Assembly: GCF_048569485.1 (NCBI RefSeq)
Contig: NC_134361.1
Coordinates: forward strand, 169,435,258-169,499,257
Reading direction: 5' to 3'
DNA: 64,000 nt
Source: Anomaloglossus baeobatrachus
Taxonomy: Eukaryota > Chordata > Amphibia > Anura > Aromobatidae
Shown: one piece after another, positions 11,994 to 20,471 of the stretch
Position numbering within the stretch: position 1 is the stretch's first letter
Layout of the letters: every line of letters starts with the position of its first letter
Position numbers and translations under genes: made by a program
The notes under the pieces: model-generated
The model's database searches: none
Told to the model about the DNA's origin: nothing
What the model saw: the letters and a program-made list of their open reading frames with translations, nothing else

Positions 11994-12137
11994 ATGCTGT
12001 GCTGATGTGTATTCACTAGACTTGTGTGTTATATCCAAGTTTGTGCAAAACTCACACAAATGCAGCGGAAAGCTGCCACCAACAGGCACACACGTGCAAT
12101 TTTTAAATGCAAGCACGGAGGCACTAAGAACCTAACA
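11994..12137 (-). repeat. Single inverted relative of the 184-bp unit
   Basis: Read on the minus strand, this stretch follows the 184-bp unit (GTTAGGTTCTTA, CCGTGCTTGCATTTAAAAA, GCACGTGTGTG, GTTTTGCACAAACT, CACAAGTCTAGTG) with scattered differences. With the array at 3,842-6,519 it forms the hAT's long subterminal inverted repeat. Confidence 0.85.
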
Positions 12138-12140
12138 GGT

Positions 12141-12540
12141 CTCTATCCAGGGACAACGTAGAGCCTCCCAATGTTTGGCTTCCCTGCCTAAGGGCTATAC
12201 TATAATACACCCACTTCCTTCCAATGGGCACTTCAGGTTTACAGGCCTTCATGCACGTCTCTATCCAGGGACAACGTGGAGCCTCCCAATGTTTGGCTTC
12301 CCTGCCTAAGGGCTATACTATAATACACCCACTTCCTTCCAATGGGCACTTCAGGTTTACAGGCCCTCATGCACGTCTGTATGCAGGGGCATTGGTGAAC
12401 CTCACAATTTAGGACTGCCCTGGCAAAGGAAAATACTACAAAGACTCACTTCCTCAAAATGGGCACATTAGACTCAAGAGGCCTTCATGTACGTCTCTTC
12501 TCAGGGACATCGGAGTGCCACACAATGTTTTCACGTAAAA
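12141..12540. repeat. 118-bp tandem repeat in the hAT right arm
   Basis: Units start at 12,141, 12,259, 12,377 and 12,495, exactly 118 bp apart. The first two are nearly identical (CTCTATCCAGGGACAACG...). The third and fourth are progressively diverged. A single inverted relative of the unit start lies at about 6,533-6,580 in the left arm. Confidence 0.88.
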
Positions 12541-13337
12541 TCTTTCATGTATTGATCTCAAAAAGTAACATACACCAGCTCTATCTCACTATTGGGTATG
12601 TGCCCTTAACATTTCCGCCATGAAAAATCATTTTGGGGTCATTTTGGAAGGTTTTCTGGTGAGTCCGTAAAAATGGCGTAAAACGCGGACAAAATTGTTC
12701 ACAGCTGTGACTTTTGAGTGATAAATGCTTCAAGGGGTCTTCCCCATGCTGTTGCCATGTCATTTGAGCACTCTTCTGAGACTTTTGTGACATTTTTAGG
12801 GTTTCTCCATGCTGCCGGGAGGTCATTTCACAAAAATACTCGGGTCTCCCATAGGATAACATTGGGCTCGTTGCTCGGGCCGAGTACACGAGTATCTTGG
12901 GAGGCTCGGCCCGAGCTTCGAGCACCCGAGCTTTTTAGTACTCGCTCATCACTAATAACCATGGTTAACTGAAGAGAAACAATGATACCAAGCACCAGTC
13001 TCCTTTTAAAGTGTCCAGTGGTGTCATTCTTACTTAATCATGACTGATTGATCGCCAGCCCTGTCCTCATCAACACCCACACCTGTGTTAATGGAACAAT
13101 CACTAAAACAATGTTAGCTGCTCTTTTTAAGGCAGGAATGCAATGATGTTGAAATGTGTTTTGGGGGTTAAAGTTCATTTTCTTAGCCAATATTGACTTT
13201 GCAAGTAATTGCTGTTAAGCTGATCACTCTTTATGACATTCTGGAGTATATGCAAATTGCCATTAGAAAAACTTAAGCACTAGACTTTGTAAAAATTAAT
13301 ATTTGTAGCATTCTCAAAACTTTTGGCCAAGACTGTA

Positions 13338-14424
13338 GTCATATGCCCCTGCCCAGAGGCAATCCATTGGAGGATAGAGCTTCCTAAATCATGCATTATA
13401 CCATTTCTGATGTACATGCTAACAGAAGGCAAATCATAAGAGGCTACAATATTAGTAAATATGGGGATAACAGGCAATATGGGTGTATCTGAGTACACCC
13501 CGGGGTAGGATAAGGTATTGTTATGGGTGTACTCTGTATTTACCATGTCTGGTTGTAAATAAACAGCTTTTGGTACTTGTATCATTGTAAAGTCTGGATA
13601 CAAATGACATGATGAAGAAGCAGTTGTATCTCTGGTGAATGTCTCCTGTGAAGTGTTCCCTGGATGGTGTGTATCAGGCAGATGGGAGGCTGCAGTACCG
13701 GGCGGCTGGGGCAGGGGGCGCCCTCTCCCCTTGTACCAGCAGCTGTCCTGCGTTCTGTCTGACTTTCCTATGTGCCAGGGAGTGGGAGTGAAGATGGATC
13801 AATACTGGAAGTGGCTGCACTGCCTGTGACTGAATGTTCTCCCCTGGATGAGGCTCTGCACACACTGGAGCGCCGCACAGCTGCTGCACTGCTGGGACCC
13901 TGTGTGGCAGCAGCACCCTCACCCCCTCTATTACACATAGCTGATGACAGGCACTCTCCAGGAGGACACTGATCCGGAGCAGCAGCTGTGTGTAGGGCTG
14001 GATCTGCCGCTCTATGTGTGACTACAGTGTGGCTACACCGTGCAGAGCTAGCCATTTCTGGGGGAAGCTTGCCACATGCTCAGGATCCCAGCAGTGGCAG
14101 CAGCAGCATGCTAAGTAATGGCTGATCTCCACTGACAGCTCGTCTGCCCGGCACCTGTCAGATCCGCAGCCGAGCACCCTGCCGGCATCCCTGCCCGGAG
14201 AAGCATGGCCCCGGGGAAAGTTACGGGTAATGTATAGAGATACACCGGCTCCACCACCGACCAGGGGAGCAAGGGGCAACCCCAGAGCATCCGGCACAGC
14301 ACACACACCTGGAGGGTGTGCCCCTGATCACACTGCATGTAAGGAGGGGGCGAGCCAGGACTGGGGGGAGACAGGACCCTCTGCTGCTCTGTCTGCAGCT
14401 GTATCTAATACCTAGCTCATATCT
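13338..14424. other. Unassigned sequence with a GC-rich patch
   Basis: No repeat family was recognised. From about 13,650 to 14,240 the composition becomes GC-rich with scattered CpGs, unlike the AT-rich host DNA around it. At 14,205 there is ATGGCCCCGGGGAAAGTTAC in good initiation context, soon followed by a GGTAATG donor-like site. It could be a promoter or 5' exon, but nothing ties it to a known gene. Confidence 0.35.
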
Positions 14425-14444
14425 ATCCATCCATTATCTGTCTG

Positions 14445-14529
<85 letters not shown>

Positions 14530-14950
14530 GTCTATCCATCCCTCTATCTATCTATCTATGTATCTTTCTATCTACATATCTGTTATCTATCCATGTTTCT
14601 ATTATCTATCCATCATCTATCTATCTATCTATCTATCTACCCATCTATTTTTCTTTATAATATCTATCTAGTATCTATTTATCTATCTATCTATCTATCT
14701 ATCTGTCTATCTAATCTAATGTTTATCTCTCCATCTATTATGTATCTATTATCTATCCACTTTTCTACTATTTATCTATCTATTTTTCTATTTAATATCT
14801 ATTATCTTTATCTATCTGTCTATTATCTAACTATCTATCTATACATTATCTATATACTTTTCTATTATCTATCTATGTATCTATTTATCTTTCTATCTAA
14901 TATCTATCTATCATCTATCTATCTATCTATGTATCTATCTATTTGCCTAA

Positions 14951-14981
<31 letters not shown>

Positions 14982-14990
14982 TTGCCTAAT

Positions 14991-15028
<38 letters not shown>

Positions 15029-15110
15029 ATCTATCTATCTATCTATCTATGTATCTATCTATTTGCCTAATATCTATCTATCTATCTATCTATTTGCCTA
15101 ATATCTATCT

Positions 15111-15144
<34 letters not shown>

Positions 15145-15460
15145 ATCTAATTATCTATTATCTATGTGTCTATCTATCCAGCCATCTATCTATCTATCTA
15201 TCTATCTATATATCATCTATCTATCTATTATCTATCTATCTATTATCTATTTATCTATCTCTATCTATCTATCCCTCTATCTATCTATCTATCTATCTAT
15301 ATATCATCTATCTATCTATTTATCCCTCTATCTATCTATCCCTCTATCTATCTATCTATCTATCTATATATCATCTATCTATCTATTTATCCCTCTATCT
15401 ATCTATCCCTCTATCTATCTATCTATCTATCTATATATCATCTATCTATCTATTATCTAT

Positions 15461-15496
<36 letters not shown>

Positions 15497-15982
15497 GTAT
15501 CATCTATCTATCTATTATCTATTTGTCTATCTCTATCTCTATCTATCTATCGTATCTATCTATCTATCATCTATCTATCTATTATCTATTTATCTATCTC
15601 TATCTCTATCTATCGTATCTATCTATCTATTGTATCTATCTATCTATCGTATCTATCTATCTATGTATCATCTATCTATTATCTATTTATCTATCTCTAT
15701 CTCTATCGCTATCTATCTATCTATCTATCGTATCTATCTATCTATAGTATCTATCTATCTCTATCTATCTATCTATTATCTATCTATCTATCATCTAATT
15801 ATCTATTATCTATGTGTCTATCTATCTATCCCTCTATCTATATATCATCTATCTATCTATATATCATCTATCTATCTATCTATTTATCTATGTGTCTATC
15901 TATATCTATCTATCTATCGTATCTATCTATCTATCTATCTCTATCTATCTATTTATCTATCTATTATCTATCTGTCTATCTA
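14425..15982. repeat. Long TATC/GATA microsatellite, 1.56 kb
   Basis: Nearly continuous (TATC)n on the plus strand with interspersed TGTC, CATC, TTATC and CCTC variants that form a higher-order pattern, for example the repeated block at 15,290-15,440. It ends at a short unique stretch and has a small TATC remnant near 16,068-16,085. Long open frames of Leu-Ser-Ile-Tyr in it are products of the repeat and are not genes. Confidence 0.98.
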
Positions 15983-16609
15983 CGCCTGCAGCATGTGCTG
16001 TTTTCTTCTCTGGAGGTGTCCGTGGCCCCTCACCTCCAGGGCCCGTGGCCTGCGGTCTGTCCACCGCTGTATCTATCTTTCTATCTCGGGATATTCTGTT
16101 ATATTCTGTATAGCATTCTCTAGTTATTACTAATCAATAAAAATAATTATTTTTTTGTAATTATTTCCCCCGTTAGAATCCCTAGTTTTATCATTTGATC
16201 CCCCATGTCCCTGTGCTGGATGTGATCCTATGCTCCTGGATCTGTATATCCATGATACAATATCCCTGTCTTTCCTGCCCACGTTCCCTGCGCTCCGGTA
16301 TGGCATATTGGCTGGGCCACATCTCACAGAGTTGGGTGAAGGCCACTGATTTGTATTTTAATGCTGCACATTAATCCTGTACTTGTGTACATCTCATTAT
16401 AAGCTGTGGCTGACATTGATGGTATTTCCTTTTCGGGAACCTATGTATGACTGTCGGCACACTTTTTTCCGACGGCCAAACATACGTCACAGCTTTGTGT
16501 ACATACAGGAAGGCGCTCGGGAGCCACACTCCTTCGCTAAGGAGCCACTGTGTGCAGTTGGAACTTTGGGTGAGGTGCACAATGCTTACTGGTCCTTCAG
16601 GCCAGTATC
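15983..16609. other. No gene seen
   Basis: Short GC-richer stretch (to about 16,065) followed by AT-rich and mixed sequence. Nothing recognised apart from the small TATC remnant. Confidence 0.4.
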
Positions 16610-17212
16610 TGTCACCCCGCTGGCGGTGATCGTTGTGGACACTTAGTAACACACGCGAGACCAGTACTCACTTAGCTAACCAGAAAGTTCACTTTATTCT
16701 TCACACTGTTATCACAGACATTGGCCTTCCTTTTCTTGCTTCCTCTTAGTATGGTGTACTACCTCTTGACTTGTCCCCCTCCACTATCTTGGATCCCATC
16801 CTCAAGCTCCAGGGTCTGTGTCTTCGTCACCATGACTCACTCACCTTCATCCAAGTTTGGACCCCGGTGGCTCTCTACTCGGACAACTCACTAAGCCCGC
16901 TGGGGTGTGCCATAGGCTCCATAACTTTCAACCATACCTCAAGGTTACCTGACTGACCCTAGCACCGAGGCCATGTCTTCTCAACCCTTAACGCTATCCT
17001 AGACTGCTCCTCTTGAGACCTCCCAGCCAACCTCTTTCCACATCTGTCATTACTCCTTTAACCCTATCTCTTCCATCCTGCCACTCTTAGCCCAACCACT
17101 AGGGGGTGCTTTTGGTAATGGTCCCACTCTCCTGTATCTGGAACCTCAACCTGGCTAGGCACAACACATTGCACTCTACATAACCATACACTTTACATTG
17201 CAGGGTTCGACA
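16610..17212 (-). mobile_element. Possible solo LTR, 603 bp
   Basis: On the minus strand it starts TGTCGAACCCTGC and ends GCGGGGTGACA, with an AATAAA about 90 bases before the end, as expected of an LTR. The flanks (GTATC and ACCTC) do not match, so the integration signature is missing. Confidence 0.4.
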
Positions 17213-17949
17213 ACCTCCTGCATATATTCCCAGAACATGGCGTAACTTGTTTTTATGTATTCTGGTGCATGTATTGTGACGTCGGAGTTTTATGTTTATT
17301 TTTATATTAGACTTTGCTTTCGCTGTTTTTCATTTCTCTCTGTATCCAGTCATCACACATAAATCCATGGTCAGTGGAGCAACACTTGGTGTAGAGATCA
17401 GTTGCTTTATGCTGAGTCGGTTTAGGTTTTATTACACTTTAGATGCTCTGAGTTCTGGTTTATTTATAACTTCATTATAAGGCATTAGTGAGAACTGTTC
17501 TGCCAAAAACAGAAGACTGAAATGAGATCATTCTGATCCATCACATCCTCAAAGACCATTGCCCACAGTCAGTATTGCTGTGGCATCAGAAATCTGGTTG
17601 AGGTTATGGACGTGTCCTCCTTACAATACATATTTTAGAAGTGAGAAGAAAATAAACAGGCGTGGATTTCACAAGTCAAAAAATACCCCATTATTAGGTT
17701 AAATTTATTGGCGAGGTAGGTATGAGTTGTCATAAGTAGTAGAACGCTTAGCATACACTAAACATATCGTATCCCTGATAGATGTCACCCTACTTCGTTC
17801 CATAGGCCTCTTTTTTCCATTTACGTCAGGAGCTTTTCTCGGTTTAATATATCATGTCCCTATGTAACTTAGTCATCAAAGGGTCACATTTGTGTGATGA
17901 ACTTGCAGCTTTCTTGTTGGAAGAGATCTTGTATTTTTATCTAGTTTTA
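17213..17949. other. No gene seen
   Basis: AT-rich, apparently single-copy sequence. No convincing exon, repeat end or regulatory motif. Confidence 0.4.
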
Positions 17950-18510
17950 TGCCAGCGTCACACGGTACGATATGTCGGGCGATATGTCGTCGGGGTCACG
18001 TCGTAAGTGACGCACATCCGGGATCGTTTGACATATCGTAGCGTGCGACAGCTACGAGTGACGGTGAACGAGCAAAAATGCTCACCTTATCGTTGCTCGT
18101 TGACACATCGCTCATTTTCAAAAAGTCGTTTCTTCTTCTGTGCCCCGGTTGTTCATCGTTCCCGGGGCAGCACACATCGCTCCGTGTGACACCCCGGGAA
18201 CGATGAACACAGCTTACCTGCGTCCCGCTGGCAATGCGGAAGGAAAGAGGTGGGCGGGATGTTATGTCCCGCTCATCTCCACCCTCCGCTTCTATTGGCT
18301 GACCGCTGTGTGACGCTGAACGTCCCTCCCCCTTGAGGAAGAGGATGTGCGCCGCCCACAGCGACGTCATCCAGGAGGTAAGTGCATGTGACAGGGGGTT
18401 AACGACTTTGTGCGACACGGGCAACTAATTGCCCGTGACGCACAAACGACGGGGGCGGGTACGATCGCTCGTGCGATTGCACGATAGATCGTTACCGTGT
18501 GATGCCGGCA
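17950..18510. mobile_element. Harbinger-like MITE, 561 bp
   Basis: Ends TGCCAGCGTCACACGGTA and its inverted partner TACCGTGTGATGCCGGCA, with TTA on both sides (17,947-17,949 and 18,511-18,513). A 3-bp TWA duplication is typical of PIF/Harbinger. The interior is CpG-rich with several ATCGT/ACGAT palindromes. It is closely related to the element at 56,757-57,337 and more loosely to 40,778-41,375. Confidence 0.7.
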
Positions 18511-18613
18511 TTAGAATGGGAATCTATAGATTTGCACTGGCTCCCCCAAGGAACAGGCCTACAAGGACCACCCATGAGCAGCTGAAAGTGAAGCAGAGCA
18601 ACAATAGTCTTAA

Positions 18614-19025
18614 AGGGAATCTGCCACCAGGTTTTTGTCACCTAATCTGAGAGCAGCATAATATAGGGCCAAGACCCCAATTCAAACGACATATCACTTA
18701 CTGGGCTGCTTGCTATAATTTTTATAAAACCACTGTTTTATCAGCTGAAAATTACAACTAGAGGACTAGTCGGCCTAGTCTCATATCATCCTCCACATTC
18801 ATGAGCTCAGTATAGTCATCCCTGCCAGTAATTGGTAGCTCACTGTCTAAGCACAGTTTATACACATAGCTGTCAATCAGTGGTGTAGGCGGGGTTATGC
18901 AGAGCTCAGAAGGACAGTTATTTTATCAAAACTACATCAAGCATCCCAGTGTGTGGTACCTCTCTGGAGTTAAAGCTGCTCTCAGATGAGGTAGCAAAAA
19001 CCTGGTGATAGATTCCAGCAATATC
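18614..19025. mobile_element. TTAA-flanked MITE, about 410 bp
   Basis: Begins at TTAAAGGGAATCTGCCACC and ends with the inverted CCTGGTGATAGATTCC block, with TTAA at 18,610-18,613 and 19,026-19,029. The inner GAGAGCAGCAT block also appears inverted. The same family is found split at 48,265-51,020. TTAA targets suggest piggyBac-type mobilisation. Confidence 0.65.
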
Positions 19026-19029
19026 TTAA

Positions 19030-19414
19030 TATGACCAGTCTGTTCCTCCGTTACTGAGAATTTAGTGTTTGAATTGATATGAATAGGACTATGTTAGATC
19101 TGAACCTTCCGTCACTCCAGCTCTGTTGCCTTTCCAGCATTTCCTCGTCCTGCTTCACGAACAATTCCTTTTCCTGAAGTCATACAGAATAGAGGAAATC
19201 AATGAAGCAGGAGGAGGCGGAGCTGGACAGGGAATAGAGCTGGAGTCGCGGAGGCTTCAGATCTACAGCCAAATTTGAATATCCAAACATTTATTTCTCA
19301 GTAAGTAAGGAACTAACGGATTGGCCATGTAAAGGTATTGTAAGACTTGACTTTGAAGGAGCTACGTGCACATATAAATAGTTTGGGGCTTGAAATCTTG
19401 CTGGCAGATTCCCT
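19030..19414. mobile_element. Second TTAA-type MITE, left end lost
   Basis: Right end GCTGGCAGATTCCCTTTAA with TTAA at 19,415-19,418. The inner blocks (CACTCCAGCTCT near 19,110 and AGAGCTGGAGTC near 19,237) form inverted arms. The left terminus is missing or hidden by the abutting MITE. Confidence 0.5.
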
Positions 19415-19659
19415 TTAAGTGCCTTATAGCATGTCAATTAGTATTAGTCTGAGATCACACATTATGCTAATGGACTTTCCCACGAGTTTCTCTGATCACG
19501 AGATCACTTTCATTGAATTGACACTCTGAGATGTTAAGGTAGCAAAGGGCAAAAGACTAGACTGATAAACATTTTTGGTCTTTTACTTTGTAGCTTTTTT
19601 CCCAGGGTGAATAGAAAATATAGATAAATATGTGGCTTAGAAATTGGTGCAGGAAGGAA

Positions 19660-19800
19660 GGGTTCGGGTTCATGGAGAACTGGGCCGACTTCTCAGTCGG
19701 CTACAGGCTCTACGGTAGGGACGGGCTGCACCTCAATGGGGAAGGTGCAGCTGTGCTGGGGGAGAAAATGGTCAGACGGATGGAGGAGCTTTTAAACTAG
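19660..19800 (+). pseudogene. CR1-like LINE ORF1, C-terminal esterase end
   Basis: Reads MENWADFSVGYRLYGRDGLH and on through LNGEGAAVLGEKM to a TAG at 19,798-19,800. The DGLHL block followed by a G..LG turn is the catalytic Asp-His region of the SGNH/GDSL-type esterase domain found in CR1 and L2 ORF1 proteins. Only about 46 codons remain, because the LINE is cut at its 5' end. In the live element this protein would act with ORF2 in the RNP; its exact role is not settled. Confidence 0.65.
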
Positions 19801-20014
19801 GATCGGGGGGGAGGGAGGGTAGTGGAGCAAATAAGGGGAGAGATAGAGCAGATAGAGACAGTGAGACGGTAGGGGTCAATGAAGGATTAGGGGGGGATGG
19901 GACATACAAGGAACGTAGGGAGGCTAGGAGTAATAAAGGTGTTAATAGGATTAAATGTCTACTGGCAAATGCAAGAAGTCTTGCAAACAAAATGAATGAA
20001 TTGGAGACTCTTAA

Positions 20015-20468
20015 GCTGGGTTTACACACAGCAACATCGCAAAGGACATCGCTGTAACGTCACCGGTTTTGTGACGTAACAGCGACCTCCCTAAGTCTCT
20101 GCTAAGTCGCTGGTGAGCTGTCAAACAGGCAAACCTGGCCAACAACTCAACAGTGATCCGGACCTGCAGAGCGACCTAGCTGGTTGTTGGGGACGTTGAT
20201 AAGCAGCCTTTTGAAAGGGAAGTTGCAAACAAAGTCTCTGCAAAGTCTTTCACACACGGAAACTTTCCAGCGATGCATGCTGCACAGCTGGAAACAAAGG
20301 ACCTAGGAATGGTCCTGAACGATTTGTAACGATTACAACTTCACAGCAGGGGCCGGGTCGCTGATAGGTTTCACACACTGCAACATCGCAAACAACATCG
20401 CTATTGCGTCACAAAACCGGTGACGTTACAGCGATGTCGTTTGAGATGTTGCAGTGTGTAAACCCAGC
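20015..20468. mobile_element. MITE in the LINE, TTAA target, 454 bp
   Basis: Ends GCTGGGTTTACACACAGCAA and inverted partner TTGCAGTGTGTAAACCCAGC, flanked by TTAA (20,011-20,014 and 20,469-20,472). The right part (20,369-20,465) is itself a palindrome built from two end-like blocks around GTGACGTTACAGCGATG. It lies between LANARSLANKMNELETL and MSTMDYDVVGITETW of the LINE endonuclease, so it is younger than the LINE. Confidence 0.85.
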
Positions 20469-20471
20469 TTA

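Larger units (their letters stand above)
3183..12954 (-). mobile_element. hAT DNA transposon, 9.8 kb including two solo LTRs
   Basis: The ends are inverted repeats, TAGTGATGAGCGAG at 3,183 and its complement ending at 12,954, flanked by a perfect 8-bp duplication, ATAACCAT (3,175-3,182 and 12,955-12,962); this is the hAT signature. It encodes, on the minus strand, a BED-finger transposase in broken pieces. Two solo LTRs (8,469-9,663 and 10,545-11,196) add 1.85 kb, and an expanded 184-bp array adds about 2.5 kb. It inserted into the Tc1 element at 1,989-13,335. Small repeats with related ends occur at 27,266 and, more loosely, at 52,522. Confidence 0.93.
1989..13335 (-). mobile_element. Tc1/mariner transposon (DD35E), split by a hAT insertion
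   Basis: The left terminus (CAGTCATGGCCAAAAGTTTT) at 1,989 and the inverted right terminus ending at 13,335 are each bordered by TA (1,987-1,988 and 13,336-13,337), the Tc1/mariner target. Removing the hAT (3,183-12,954) and one copy of its 8-bp duplication leaves about 1.57 kb, a normal length for a Tc1 element. The transposase reads on the minus strand. The right arm, 12,963-13,335, holds the 5' untranslated region and inverted repeat. The count of 35 residues between the second D and the E puts it with DD35E elements (the published Traveler group is of this kind) rather than DD34E; the group name is an inference. Confidence 0.9.

Noticed and set aside
13280-13603. 107-codon minus-strand frame beside the Tc1 right end
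   Set aside because: It crosses the Tc1 terminus, has no recognised domain and does not continue sensibly on the other side of the transposon.
14318-16133. Long open frames of Leu-Ser-Ile-Tyr residues
   Set aside because: They are translations of the TATC array, open in several frames at once. The same appears at 42,307-43,398 and 51,026-51,349.
16610-17212. Confident solo LTR call
   Set aside because: TG...CA ends and AATAAA are present but the flanks do not match, so it is listed only as possible.
20454-20471. Extra N-terminal residues of the LINE ORF2 frame
   Set aside because: These codons belong to the end of the inserted MITE, not to the LINE.
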